Shown in pieces: positions 54,464 through 63,862 of a DNA stretch of 64,000 nt. Made by a program: the position numbers and the translations under genes. The stretch lies in NCBI RefSeq assembly GCF_007754425.1, contig NZ_CP037452.1, forward strand, positions 1,769,501 through 1,833,500, given 5' to 3'. The notes beneath the pieces were generated by a model, which saw only the letters and a program-made list of their open reading frames with translations, ran no database searches and was not told the DNA's origin. Origin of the DNA: Gimesia fumaroli. Its GTDB lineage: Bacteria > Planctomycetota > Planctomycetia > Planctomycetales > Planctomycetaceae. Every line of letters starts with the position of its first letter. Position 1 is the stretch's first letter.

Positions 54464-55216
54464 CTATTTCTCTGTGCTTTCCTCTTTTTTCAACTTGTCG
54501 GCGAATTTACTGCGGAACTTTTCCAGTTTGGGGCGGATGACGTACTGGCAGTACTGATTGCCGGGATTGAGCTTGAAATAGTCCTGGTGATAATTTTCGG
54601 CGGGATAAAATTTCTCGAAAGCCGTGATCTCGGTGACGATCGGGTTTTTGAACTGGCCTGAGGCATCGAGCTGTTTTTTGTAGGCGGTCGCTTCTGCTTT
54701 CTGTTTTTCATTATGATAGAAGATGGCGGAGCGGTACTGTGTGCCGACGTCGGCTCCCTGGCGATTTAACGTAGTCGGGTCGTGTGTTTCCCAGAAGGCT
54801 TTGAGGATATCGGTGAAGGGAATTACTTTGGGATCGAAGGTGACCTGAATCACTTCGGCGTGGCCTGTGGTGCCGTTGCAGACCGCTTTGTAGGTCGGAT
54901 TGGGAACCTGGCCCCCAGAATAACCGGAGACGGCCGACTTGACGCCTTTCAGTTCGCGGAAGACCGCTTCGGTGCACCAGAAGCAGCCAGAGCCGAGAGT
55001 GACGACTTCGAGGCCCATCTCTTCCTGGGCCGCGGGGGAGGACTTTGAGTCAGTCTGTTCCAGGAGTGCCGTTTGCTCTTGCTGGGGCTGTTCGTCGGCG
55101 ACAGCCACGGGGCGGTCTTCCGGTGAGAGCGATTTCTCACAGCCGCTCATCAGGGTCAGCAGAGTGGTGAGTGAAAAGCCAATGAGAACCAGCAGCGGTA
55201 AATGAGAGAACGTCAT
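54464..55216 (-). CDS. msrA: peptide-methionine (S)-S-oxide reductase, lipoprotein
   Basis: The 250-residue product carries the MsrA motif GSGCFWCTEAVFRELKGV with catalytic Cys78 and Cys81, the conserved SGYSGG turn, and DPTTLNRQGADVGTQYRS. The fold spans about residues 70-235. Unlike typical cytoplasmic MsrA, it has a lipoprotein signal (LMSGC, Cys26) and a Gln/Glu-rich linker of about 40 residues, so it repairs oxidised methionines on the outer side of a membrane. MsrA reduces the S form of methionine sulfoxide using a thiol donor. No msrB is adjacent. Confidence 0.93.
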   Translation of the reverse strand: MTFSHLPLLVLIGFSLTTLLTLMSGCEKSLSPEDRPVAVADEQPQQEQTALLEQTDSKSSPAAQEEMGLEVVTLGSGCFWCTEAVFRELKGVKSAVSGYSGGQVPNPTYKAVCNGTTGHAEVIQVTFDPKVIPFTDILKAFWETHDPTTLNRQGADVGTQYRSAIFYHNEKQKAEATAYKKQLDASGQFKNPIVTEITAFEKFYPAENYHQDYFKLNPGNQYCQYVIRPKLEKFRSKFADKLKKEESTEK

Positions 55217-55344
55217 GACACCCTTTTCCCAAATCAGATCTGTCAGAAAATTAGAATCCAGTCAGAATTAATAGCAACTGGTTTTATTTTAGACAATCGG
55301 AGTGAGGAGGGACAGGGGGAATCTGTAATGAGAGCGACCAGACT

Positions 55345-56535
55345 TTATTTTCCGTTAAACAGGAAACGCAACGGTCTGAAGCGGAGGATCAGGAAATGGT
55401 GGATGGCCAGTGTCAGGGAGATTGTGGCAATTTCGACGGCGAGAAACTTGTAGCCGATGGCGATACTGACATTCAGCAGGAGATAGCCGAACACAATCAC
55501 ACAGAGATGGTGAAATAGGTAGATCGAATACGAGGCGTCGGAAAGATAGCGGAAGAACTGAGAATTCCGGTTCATGAACTTATAAAACAGGACATAACAG
55601 ATGTGACTGGAGAGAGTGCAGATCAGGCTGGCTGAATAAATGCGTAATACACTTTCCGGGTTCAAGCCGTGAGCATTTGACTCGACATATTGAACCACAA
55701 GTGAGAGTGCCAGGGCGTACCATTCCCAGCGGGCGATCGAGTGAAACTGTTGCTGGAGTACCTTGTCACGATAGAGCCAGAGGCCGACAAGAAAGTAGGG
55801 GAGGAAGAGGATAAAATCCTCAACGTTAAACAGTCCGGAAAAATGTGATCCATGAGAGAGCGAGGGATCCAGTTTGTCGATGATGCTCCAGGCGAGATCA
55901 GAGAACGGAAGTAACAGCAGGAAGTAGCAGTTTTTTCGAAACGGAGCGAGAACGCGGTTGAGTCTGCCGGTTTCCGTAACTTTACTGCTGATGGCAAAGA
56001 GTGCGATGCCGACAGCGAAGAACTGGAGCAGTGTCAGCAGGAACCAGAGATGTGAGACCCAGGCGCCGGAGATCCATTTTTGCGGGAGTTCATAGACTAC
56101 AAAGTGCATAAAGGACATCGGCTGTTGTTGAATGACGGTGGTTCTGAAATAGAGCTCAATCGTGTTAATGGTCAGTGCCGTCGCACACAAGGGGACCAGG
56201 ATGCGCGTCAGGCGGATCTTTGCAAATGTGCCGACACCGTATTTTTTGAGACTCATCATCGAGAAGAAGCCGGCAATGATAAAGAAGGTGGGCATACGAA
56301 AGGCATGGATGACGGAGCCGAGAATGTTAAAAAATTCGGACTTGTGCGAGTCGGACACAATCCAGTGGTCACCAGCGGAATAGATGAGTGCGCCGTGCAA
56401 GACGACTCCCAGCATCATCAGAATAGAACGCAGGGAGTCCATATAGTAAAAGCGGGTAGTACCTGTGCCCGCTGGCACAGTCTCCAGGGGTAAAACGGGT
56501 GCTTCCGGAGTTACTAAAGCACTGGGGGGATTCAT
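55345..56535 (-). CDS. acyltransferase-3 family membrane protein
   Basis: This 396-residue polytopic protein has about ten hydrophobic helices and the Acyltransferase_3 (PF01757) pattern. The N-terminal YYMDSLRSILMMLGVVLHGAL includes the conserved His, a later SVIHAFRMPTFFIIAGFFS holds the family's Arg, and HLWFLLTLLQFF follows. It resembles MdoC/OpgC-like proteins that put acyl groups on envelope glucans or lipid-linked sugars. It stands alone in a leftward orientation and is not adjacent to a recognisable glycan operon. Confidence 0.88.
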   Translation of the reverse strand: MNPPSALVTPEAPVLPLETVPAGTGTTRFYYMDSLRSILMMLGVVLHGALIYSAGDHWIVSDSHKSEFFNILGSVIHAFRMPTFFIIAGFFSMMSLKKYGVGTFAKIRLTRILVPLCATALTINTIELYFRTTVIQQQPMSFMHFVVYELPQKWISGAWVSHLWFLLTLLQFFAVGIALFAISSKVTETGRLNRVLAPFRKNCYFLLLLPFSDLAWSIIDKLDPSLSHGSHFSGLFNVEDFILFLPYFLVGLWLYRDKVLQQQFHSIARWEWYALALSLVVQYVESNAHGLNPESVLRIYSASLICTLSSHICYVLFYKFMNRNSQFFRYLSDASYSIYLFHHLCVIVFGYLLLNVSIAIGYKFLAVEIATISLTLAIHHFLILRFRPLRFLFNGK

Positions 56536-57019
56536 CGTGGGTATGCCTGAAATTAGGATGGAGCCGCTATCTTAAATTAGTCCAGTGTCGCGCTGAACTC
56601 ACCGCGTGACGAGTATATATATCTATTAGCGTTGATTTGGATCGGTAAAATCTGTTGAGAATTCTGGTTCGAGCGAAGTCGTATCGTTTCATTAATCTAT
56701 AATCATTAAAACCGGACGAATATGAATTCTGCTCTTGTGATTTATGCGGCGATGTTTCGAAAAAGCAACATGGGAAGTCCAATTTCAAAGCCGGGGAAAT
56801 TTCTGTTTTCATTGAACATTCACATAGTCTATGAGCGTGTTAAATACTTAGCTGATCAGGTATTTTGATTATTTTGGAGTTTGGAGTGGCAATTTGTGAT
56901 CTGCTGACTACAAATTAACATGTTGAAACCAATCAACGGCTTTTCGACTGTCCCAGTCGTTATCAGGATTGAACAGAGAACCCCAGCCAGATGAATGTCG
57001 CCAGGAAAGAAAATCTTTG
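56536..57019. other. intergenic gap, no gene seen
   Basis: This gap of about 480 bases is AT-rich (runs such as TATATATATC at about 56613) and holds the divergent promoters of the acyltransferase and ferrochelatase genes. No coding sequence or RNA gene could be supported. Confidence 0.4.
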
Positions 57020-58042
57020 ATGAACGATGCTTATGATGCGATTTTAGTTGTCTCCTTTGGTGGGCCAGAAGGCCCCGATGACGTGATCCCGTTTCTGGAA
57101 AATGTACTGCGTGGGAAAAATGTGCCGCGCGAACGGATGCTGGAAGTCTCCGAACATTATCAGCAATTTGGGGGCGTGAGTCCGATCAATTCGCAGAACC
57201 GGGCGTTGATTGCCGCACTGGAACAGGAACTGGCTGCACATGGTCCACATCTCCCCATTTATTGGGGCAACCGAAACTGGGCGCCCCTCCTTGCGGATAC
57301 ACTGGATGAAATGAAACAGGCGGGAGTGAAACGGGCATTGGCTTTTTTTACATCTGCCTTCAGTTCGTATTCGGGCTGTCGCCAGTATCGGGAAGATATT
57401 CAACGGGCGCAGGAGCAGGTTGGGGAAGGGGCGCCTGAAGTTGAGAAATTGCGAATGTTTTTCAACCATCCCGGGTTTATCGAAGCGACGGTCGAGCGGA
57501 CGGAAGAAGTGCTGCAGCAGATTCCAGAGGACCGGCGCGACAAGGCAACAATCTTGTATTCCGCGCATAGTATTCCGCTGGCGATGGCTGCGGGGTGTAA
57601 GTATGAAGTGCAGTTGAAAGAAGCAGCGAGGCTCGTTAGTGAGCGATTGGGGGAGCATCCCTCGCATCTGGTGTATCAGAGCCGAAGTGGTCCGCCACAC
57701 CAGCCCTGGTTAGAGCCTGATATCTGTGACTTCATCAAAGAACTGGGAGCGCAGGGAGATATTGATGACATCGTGATCGTTCCCATCGGTTTTGTATCGG
57801 ACCACATGGAAGTCCTGTTTGATCTGGATACCGAAGCGAAGGATGTCGGGAAGGAATTGGGGATCAACGTGCTGCGCGCGAAAACCGTGGGTGTGCATCC
57901 CCGGTTTATCACGATGATCCGTGAACTGATCGAAGAGCGCATCAGTGGAACCGACGAGCAGCCTGCGCTGGGAGAGATGGGGGCCAGCCACGATGTCTGT
58001 CCGGTTGACTGCTGTCTGCGTGTCACTGAACTCAAACGCTAA
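57020..58042 (+). CDS. hemH: ferrochelatase
   Basis: ATG at 57020 gives the usual ferrochelatase N-terminus (DAILVVSFGGPEGPDDVIPF) and has AGGAAAG upstream, whereas the TTG at 56969 adds a hydrophilic tail with no family support. The 340-residue product contains the catalytic His in SAHSIPLAM and the acidic metal-path segment GFVSDHMEVLFDLD. Ferrochelatase inserts ferrous iron into protoporphyrin IX (or coproporphyrin III in some phyla) at the end of haem synthesis, which supplies the many cytochrome proteins in this window. It is not in an operon with other hem genes here. Confidence 0.94.
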   Translation: MNDAYDAILVVSFGGPEGPDDVIPFLENVLRGKNVPRERMLEVSEHYQQFGGVSPINSQNRALIAALEQELAAHGPHLPIYWGNRNWAPLLADTLDEMKQAGVKRALAFFTSAFSSYSGCRQYREDIQRAQEQVGEGAPEVEKLRMFFNHPGFIEATVERTEEVLQQIPEDRRDKATILYSAHSIPLAMAAGCKYEVQLKEAARLVSERLGEHPSHLVYQSRSGPPHQPWLEPDICDFIKELGAQGDIDDIVIVPIGFVSDHMEVLFDLDTEAKDVGKELGINVLRAKTVGVHPRFITMIRELIEERISGTDEQPALGEMGASHDVCPVDCCLRVTELKR

Positions 58043-58306
58043 GAACTGGTTAAAAACCGATGTGTTTTGTTTGGCGTTACGGTTCTTGTTAAAACGGCAT
58101 GTGTACAAAATATTCAATAAAGATTTTCATGAAGCGTTCGTTCCCTGTTGTCATCGCCCCACTGGATCAGAAATACTAAGCACCAGTAAGTAATTGATTG
58201 AAGCGCCCACCCTGCCTTTGTTTTTCCCAAAACATCCTGCCAGGCAGATTTGCTTGCTCCCAATTTTTCCTTCCCGAGTTGAAAACAAAAAGTGACAGGA
58301 GTCGGT

Positions 58307-59236
58307 ATGTCTACGTCTCGTAAGCGAGGTTTTACCCTGATTGAGTTATTGGTCGTGATTGCCATTATCACGATTTTGATTGCACTGTTGTTGCCCGCCG
58401 TCCAGCAGGCACGAGAAGCGGCCCGGCGGTCCACGTGTAAAAACAATTTGAAACAGATTGGAGTGGCGTTACATAATTATCTCGACACACACCGCACGCT
58501 GCCTTACGGGCATATGGAAGTCCAGCCGGGAAATTATAGTTCGTCAGCACCTTATTTAACGTATCACTGGCGCGACACCTGGGCACATCAAATCTTGCCA
58601 TTCGTCGATCAGGCACCCCTGTATCAGAAATATACCGAGGATCCGGCGACGCACGTGCATATTGTCTCAAACCCGGAAGTTTATAAAGCCGTTGTTCCGG
58701 TTTATCTGTGTCCGTCAGATCCTTCAACCCCGGGTAATGCCGATGCAGCCGGACGATCTCAAGGGAGCTATATTGGCTGTGCCGGGAATGAAGCAACGAC
58801 GAACGGTAAAAACTTAAATGGTGTTTTTTCGGAGAATTCGAAAGCCCTGATGCGTGATATGCGAGACGGTTCTTCGAATACGATTATGGTCTCCGAGATT
58901 GTGATTCGCGGAAATGCGGCAACAACAACGTATTGGGGTTGTCCCGGCTGCTATGGGATTGGCGGGGCGCATGGGGAGATGACGTTCACGACACGGGAGG
59001 TGCCAAATACGCCTGTGCCCGATCAGAACTACTCGTGTAAATCGACGACCTGGCCGAATGCGCCTTGCGTTGTGAACACGGGCGTCAAATATAATTTTGC
59101 CCGCAGTTATCATATCGGGGGCGTGCATGCACTGCTCGGCGATGGCGCGGTTCGCTTTATCTCATCTAATATTGACCGTCCGACATTCCAGCATCTGGGA
59201 GATAAAAACGACGGCGAAGTTCTGGGCGAATTCTAA
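58307..59236 (+). CDS. DUF1559 pseudopilin-like protein
   Basis: ATG 58307 is chosen because ACAGGAGT sits at the right distance upstream; a GTG at 58292 is less likely. The 309-residue protein has a prepilin leader [19 protein letters not shown] (cleavage after Gly) and the [15 protein letters not shown] helix. The DUF1559 domain follows, with the C-terminal H-X9-DG signature ([18 protein letters not shown]). A Cys pair in GCPGCYG is also present. It resembles the protein at 27940 but lacks a sigma-factor context. It is single, with its own terminator. Confidence 0.92.
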   Translation: MSTSRKRGFTLIELLVVIAIITILIALLLPAVQQAREAARRSTCKNNLKQIGVALHNYLDTHRTLPYGHMEVQPGNYSSSAPYLTYHWRDTWAHQILPFVDQAPLYQKYTEDPATHVHIVSNPEVYKAVVPVYLCPSDPSTPGNADAAGRSQGSYIGCAGNEATTNGKNLNGVFSENSKALMRDMRDGSSNTIMVSEIVIRGNAATTTYWGCPGCYGIGGAHGEMTFTTREVPNTPVPDQNYSCKSTTWPNAPCVVNTGVKYNFARSYHIGGVHALLGDGAVRFISSNIDRPTFQHLGDKNDGEVLGEF

Positions 59237-59262
59237 GCGGTAAACACAAAGAGAGTACGTAA

Positions 59263-59298
59263 AAAAGCACCGAAGGTCGAATGGCTTTCGGTGCTTTT
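59263..59298. terminator. bidirectional hairpin terminator
   Basis: AAAAGCACCGAA pairs with TTCGGTGCTTTT around a short loop, between the convergent DUF1559 gene and the helicase/small-protein operon. Both flanks provide T/A tracts. Confidence 0.85.
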
Positions 59299-59321
59299 GA
59301 TTTATGATGCGACATTCACAA

Positions 59322-59498
59322 TCAGATCGAATCATCCGACTGCTGAGTCGGCTCCGAATCGTTCTCATGTGCAATGTGGGGGTTAATCACGATCTCACCT
59401 GACTTCAGCTTTTGGCGACGAACTCGCTTGGCTTCCGCTTTTGCCTTTTTGTCTGCTTCTCGTTGACGTTTGGCAAAGGTGTTTTGATTTTTTGCGAT
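59322..59498 (-). CDS. small basic protein with apparent ATC start
   Basis: A 58-codon frame begins at ATC 59498 with an ideal AAGGAG site seven bases upstream and ends at TGA 59322-59324. Its residues 2-30 (AKNQNTFAKRQREADKK then AKAEAKRVRRQKLKSG) match a widespread small, highly basic protein family often found near DEAD-box helicase genes, whose members I recall beginning Met-Ala/Ser-Lys. No ATG, GTG or TTG exists in this frame between the upstream stop and ATC, so ATC seems to be the initiation codon or a mutated ATG. It follows the helicase gene after 48 bases, so it is probably co-transcribed. The role is unknown; RNA or ribosome binding is plausible from the charge. Confidence 0.7.
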   Translation of the reverse strand: MAKNQNTFAKRQREADKKAKAEAKRVRRQKLKSGEIVINPHIAHENDSEPTQQSDDSI

Positions 59499-59546
59499 AG
59501 TCTCTCTCCTTGAGTAGAGTTTGGTTTGATTGATTCAGAATCAGCT

Positions 59547-60875
59547 TTAGCTGGTCTGTTTTGCATTTGGCTTGAGGTGCCGCCACTTGGTTTGTTTCTG
59601 TCCCTGCTTTGGTTTAGCAGTGGCTGAGGATGCGGAACGGCGTCGTGTACGTCGCTCTGGGCGAGCGCCTTTGGCACCGACTCTTTGTCTCGGAGCACCT
59701 TTGCGGGTGCGGGGTTCCAAATCGGCTTTAACGGGCCGCACGTCGGATTGTCGATGTTCGGCTGAGACCGGAATTTTATGGCCAATCAATTTTTCAATGG
59801 ATCGCAGCTCATTCCGTTCGTTGCCGCTGCAGAACGAAATGGCAATGCCCTCTGCACCGGCGCGTCCGGTTCGGCCAATGCGATGCACATAGGATTCGGC
59901 TTCCACGGGAAGGTCGAAGTTGATCACATGCGTGATGCCTTCAATGTCAATTCCCCGGGCGGCGACGTCGGTCGCGACAAGCACCTGCACCTTTTTACTG
60001 CGGAATGCTTCTAACGCCTGCTGCCGGGCATTTTGAGATTTATTACCATGGATGGCGGTGGCTTTGAAGCCGGCGCGCATCAGCCGCTGGGCCAGCATGT
60101 TGGCCGTCCGTTTGGTTCGGATAAACACCAGCGCCCGCTCGACACCGTCGCTCTCCAGAATTTTCTGCAGTAGCGGCTGTTTTTTGTTGTATTCCACATG
60201 CATCAACTGCTGCTTGATCTTTTTGACGCTGGTGGTCTTAGGCGTTACGTTAACACTGACCGGATTCTTCAGCAGGCTTTGCGCCAGTTCGGTGATCTTA
60301 GGTGCCAGTGTTGCTGAAAAGAATAGAGACTGTCGTTTCGCCGGCAGTTGGCTGATGATCCGTTTGAGGTCGGGAAGGAAGCCCATGTCGAGCATGCGGT
60401 CGGCTTCGTCCAGCACGAACGTTTCCAGGTGTTCGAGATTGATGTGCCCCTGGTTCATGAGATCGAGCAAACGTCCCGGAGTCGCGATCAGTACATGGGC
60501 GCCTCGATTCAATGCTCGTACCTGATTCCCCTGGCTGACGCCTCCATAAACGAGAACATGACGCAAACGGAGATGCCGGCCGTATGTCTCGAAGCTTTCG
60601 CCAATCTGAATTGCCAGTTCTCGCGTGGGAGCCAATACGAGAGCAAACGGTCGATTCGGGGGCGCTTTGCGGCTGTTTTTCCCCAGGCGATTTAGAATCG
60701 GCAGTGCCAGTGCAGCTGTTTTTCCGGTTCCGGTTTGCGCACAGCCGAGAATGTCGTTTCCCTGGAGTGCAGCGGGAATGGTCTTTGCCTGAATGGGGGT
60801 TGGTGTTTTGTAGTTTTCTTCGGCCAGTGCACGTTGGACTGGCGCAATTAATTCGAGTTCTTGAAAAGTATTCAA
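59547..60875 (-). CDS. rhlE: DEAD-box RNA helicase, RhlE type
   Basis: The 442-residue helicase has all core motifs: the Q motif (PTPIQAKTIP), Walker A AQTGTGKT at residues 46-53, PTRELA, TPGRLLD, DEAD, SAT, and the C-terminal ARGIDIEG and HRIGRTGRAG. The last 80 residues are a basic tail (rich in Arg, Ser, Lys) like other RhlE proteins. It unwinds or remodels RNA with ATP, usually in ribosome assembly, cold adaptation or mRNA decay. The gene is followed by the ATC-initiated small protein. Symbol assigned from overall resemblance; other DEAD-box subgroups are possible. Confidence 0.9.
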   Translation of the reverse strand: MNTFQELELIAPVQRALAEENYKTPTPIQAKTIPAALQGNDILGCAQTGTGKTAALALPILNRLGKNSRKAPPNRPFALVLAPTRELAIQIGESFETYGRHLRLRHVLVYGGVSQGNQVRALNRGAHVLIATPGRLLDLMNQGHINLEHLETFVLDEADRMLDMGFLPDLKRIISQLPAKRQSLFFSATLAPKITELAQSLLKNPVSVNVTPKTTSVKKIKQQLMHVEYNKKQPLLQKILESDGVERALVFIRTKRTANMLAQRLMRAGFKATAIHGNKSQNARQQALEAFRSKKVQVLVATDVAARGIDIEGITHVINFDLPVEAESYVHRIGRTGRAGAEGIAISFCSGNERNELRSIEKLIGHKIPVSAEHRQSDVRPVKADLEPRTRKGAPRQRVGAKGARPERRTRRRSASSATAKPKQGQKQTKWRHLKPNAKQTS

Positions 60876-61799
60876 TGGATTTCCTTGTCGGAGTGTTTCA
60901 AAGGTTGGGCTGTCAGTATGTTGATTTCACTGAATCAATGGAGAAGGAGTGCCTTCTTTGAGCCTGTCAGCCGCGGGTTGGTTTGTTTTTATTTCGTGTG
61001 CGGGAGATCCACCACGGTGTGGTATTGGATTCCGCCTGTTAGCAACAGCGCAGTAGTTCAAGTATTGCGCAAGCAGGCAAAGTTTTGCCGACTCTTCAGG
61101 GATTCACTCAGGCGTAGCAGGTTGGACCGGCATGGCCAAAAGCAAACGTCGCTTCTGTGGGAACTCTGGATAAACAAGAAAATCACAGAATTCAGTGCGT
61201 CCACAACGACGCGGTGCTTTCGACAGCGGTTCACACAACCGATGACTGGCAGCATAAGTGTGCAGCAAACACGCCGCACAAGTAGAAAGGGTTACAAGAG
61301 AATCCAACTCTGCAAAAAGACCCTTTCTGGTCAGAAAACGGATCCTACTCTGAGATCGCGCTACTCGCTTGGTTCCGACCATTTTGACGAGGCTTCTAAA
61401 AAAATTGCCCAACGTCTGGAGAAAAGTATACCCTTGCGAAGTACCTTTGCCAAGCCTGATTTCCTGGAAAGTCTTTGTATGGCCTGTTTTCAGGGGATTT
61501 CCCCCTAAAAATATACTCCCGCTTTTTTGAACGTGAGCTGGTGGCGATGTTCCGGGTTTCTGGAACATGCTGTTTTCTACTACGAAAGACAAGAAAAGCA
61601 CGAAAATTTAAACTGTCTCACGTACATTGCACATCGCATCGAAACAAAGAATAGATCAGGGGATTCAGTGCTTTCCAGAATTCCTGTATCTACCTGTTCA
61701 ATTGCATTTGCTTTCAAAATCAATCTCCGGTATCATATCAACGCGTGTTTATGTTGATTGAAAGGTGCTCGGATTCATGGTGCCGAAGGAATAGATACT
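60876..61799. other. long intergenic region without a clear gene
   Basis: About 920 bases separate the helicase from the solitary DUF1501 gene. The open frames on both strands have no recognisable domain, no good ribosome site and atypical Arg/Cys-rich composition, so I leave them out. Inverted repeats such as AAAGGGT/ACCCTTT (about 61285-61327) and GGGGATTTCCCC at about 61494 suggest RNA secondary structure. Remnant or non-coding DNA is likely. Confidence 0.4.
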
Positions 61800-63173
61800 A
61801 TGCTGACGATTCTTGGAAAACCGACTGCGAAGCGCGGTCAATTTTGTGATGGCGTTTCCCGCCGCAGCTTCCTGAAAATCGGGGGCATGGCTCTGGGGGG
61901 AATTTCATTACCAGGCACATTACGAGCTGAAAAAGAAAGCCAGACCGGCAGCAATCACAAAGCGATCATCAATATCTACATGCCCGGCGGGCCGTCACAC
62001 ATTGATCTGTGGGATCCCAAGCCGGAAGCGCCGACGGAAATTCGCGGCGAGTTCAACGCCATTCAAACCAACGTGCCCGGGATTCAGATCTGTGAACTGT
62101 TCCCGCGGATGGCGGCAATGATGGACAAGTTCGTTCCGGTGCGTTCGCTCTCCGACGCCGACGGCAGGCATGATGCCTATCAGTGTATGACCGGGCGCAA
62201 ATTCGGCAGTCGTCAACCCCCCGGAGGCTGGCCGGCAGCAGGAGCCTTTGTTTCGAATCTGCAGGGCCCCGTCAACGCGGCGGTCCCCTCGAATGTGGCG
62301 CTGATGTATAAAACAGGGAACGGCACCTGGGGCCAACCCGGCACAGGTGGCTTTCTGGGCGTGCAGCATGCGCCATTTAATCTGGTGGGACGCAAAGCCC
62401 GCAGTTCACCGGAAAACATGGTTTTGCAGGGGATCACCCTCGAACGGTTGCGCGATCGGGTGAAGCTGCAGAAGGCCTTCGATACATTCCGTCGCGAAGC
62501 TGACACGTCGGGCTTAATGGAAAGTATGGACGTGTATTCGCAGCAGGCGATGAATATTCTGACCACGCCGCAACTGGCGGATGCATTGGATCTATCGAAA
62601 GAAGATCCAGAGATTCTCGCTCGCTACGGCAAGAGCGACGAAACCTTCCAGCGCGACGGTGCGCCGCGGATGATTGAGAACTTCTGTCTGGCGCGACGTC
62701 TGGTCGAAGCGGGGGCACGGTTTGTATCACTCAACTATAGTCGCTGGGACTGGCATGGCCCGGACGGCATGAATTTTCCCAAGTCGCGTGAAGAGTTTCC
62801 ACTTCTCGATCAGGGCTTGTCGGCACTGGTGACCGACCTGCACGAACGGGGCCTCGATAAAGATGTTTCCGTTGTGGTCTGGGGCGAATTCGGACGGACG
62901 CCGAAGATCAATCAGAATAACAGCCGTGACCACTGGCCGAAGGTTTCGTGTGCGATGCTTGCAGGCGGCGGAATGAACACGGGCCAGGTGATCGGCAAGA
63001 CGAACCGCAAAGGAGAGTATGCGATCGACAGGCCAGTCAAGTTCCAGGAAGTCTTTGCGACGCTGTACCATCAGATCGGTCTGGACCTGAACGGCACCCG
63101 CATCTTCGATACCAGCGGCACGCCGCAGTATCTGGTGGATCAGGGAATTGAACCGCTGCGCGAGTTGATTTAA
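61800..63173 (+). CDS. solitary DUF1501 protein with Tat signal
   Basis: The start at ATG 61800 has AAGGAA upstream. A TTG at 61758 is in frame but would add 14 residues before the signal. The 457-residue protein has a twin-arginine signal (SRRSFLKIGGMALGGISLPG) and DUF1501 motifs: IYMPGGPSHIDLWDPKPEAP near residue 61, SRWDWHGPDG near residue 322 and VWGEFGRTPKINQNNSRDHW near residue 361. Unlike the other two DUF1501 genes here it has no DUF1549/DUF1553 partner beside it. Fragments of more DUF1501 sequence lie just downstream. Confidence 0.92.
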   Translation: MLTILGKPTAKRGQFCDGVSRRSFLKIGGMALGGISLPGTLRAEKESQTGSNHKAIINIYMPGGPSHIDLWDPKPEAPTEIRGEFNAIQTNVPGIQICELFPRMAAMMDKFVPVRSLSDADGRHDAYQCMTGRKFGSRQPPGGWPAAGAFVSNLQGPVNAAVPSNVALMYKTGNGTWGQPGTGGFLGVQHAPFNLVGRKARSSPENMVLQGITLERLRDRVKLQKAFDTFRREADTSGLMESMDVYSQQAMNILTTPQLADALDLSKEDPEILARYGKSDETFQRDGAPRMIENFCLARRLVEAGARFVSLNYSRWDWHGPDGMNFPKSREEFPLLDQGLSALVTDLHERGLDKDVSVVVWGEFGRTPKINQNNSRDHWPKVSCAMLAGGGMNTGQVIGKTNRKGEYAIDRPVKFQEVFATLYHQIGLDLNGTRIFDTSGTPQYLVDQGIEPLRELI

Positions 63174-63406
63174 GTTCATTGTATTAAACGTGTTATGGTA
63201 TAGCTGAGCGTTCGCAACTGGGTAGTGTTGCTGAACCAGATTCATTTTTGCTCTTGGGATCTGTCTCAAACCATCGTTTCTCTAATGAGTGCCTGGTATT
63301 AGAGAGAATGTGCTTTCGTTAGAAAGCGACCCCATATCATCTACGATCAAGATATTCTGCTGAGTTTTTCGATCAAAAGAGTGGATTGAGTTTCATGCCT
63401 GTCTGG

Positions 63407-63462
63407 ATCTATGGGGGACCATGACATCAGGACATCTTTGACCCCAATCCAATTGCTTGGTT
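63407..63462 (+). pseudogene. DUF1501 fragment 1
   Basis: The forward translation reads IYGGP, then a TGA, then HQDIFDPNPIAW, matching the IYMPGGPSHIDLWDPKPEA motif of DUF1501 proteins. The TGA replaces the Ser/Thr codon. The rest of the gene is missing. Confidence 0.6.
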
Positions 63463-63480
63463 ATTCTCATCTGATTCACT

Positions 63481-63680
63481 AGCGGCCCGACCCATCAGGA
63501 CACATTCGATCCCAAACCAGAAGCGACCTTGGAATTTCGTGGTTCCTTTGAGTCGATCCAAACGAGGATTCCCGGTCTCAATTTCATAAAAAGTATTCTG
63601 GCGGGTGTTTCTCGATTTCTTTGGGGCAATTCCCACTTTCATAGAACTGGAATGAAGTTTAGAAATGTCTTGAAATACTA
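63481..63680 (+). pseudogene. DUF1501 fragment 2
   Basis: A second fragment in another frame reads SGPTHQDTFDPKPEATLEFRG and then SFESIQTRIPGLNF, which matches DUF1501 residues just after the Tat signal (the GGPSHIDLWDPKPEAPTEIRG region and EFNAIQTNVPGI). Similarity stops after about 120 bases, although the frame stays open to a TAG at 63678-63680. It has no start codon or signal peptide. Confidence 0.7.
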
Positions 63681-63825
63681 GCGTGGATGCCAAAGTAATC
63701 ACAGTTTTTTAGAAAAAAACAGGGTTGAAGCTGATGAAGCGACAACATTTCAACTGTTGAAAACAACACGATCCTATTGAATGAATGGAATTTTTATGCG
63801 ATAATGCTTTTCATTCGAGAGCAAT

Positions 63826-63862
63826 AAAAAAACCCCCGGATGGGCAAACATCCGAGGGGGGA
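63826..63862 (-). terminator. leftward intrinsic terminator
   Basis: On the minus strand CCCCCCTCGGATG pairs with CATCCGGGGG (one bulged T opposite nothing) around a short loop and is followed by seven Ts. No leftward gene ends near it within the window, which is why a short RNA is suspected. Confidence 0.75.

Noticed and set aside
60861-61508. A 215-codon forward frame between helicase and DUF1501 genes
   Set aside because: It starts inside the helicase gene on the other strand, has an Arg/Ser-rich translation without recognisable motifs and no proper ribosome site.
61104-61601. A 165-codon leftward frame in the same gap
   Set aside because: Cys/Arg-rich translation without family resemblance or a start signal. 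It could be the relic of a gene but I cannot support it.
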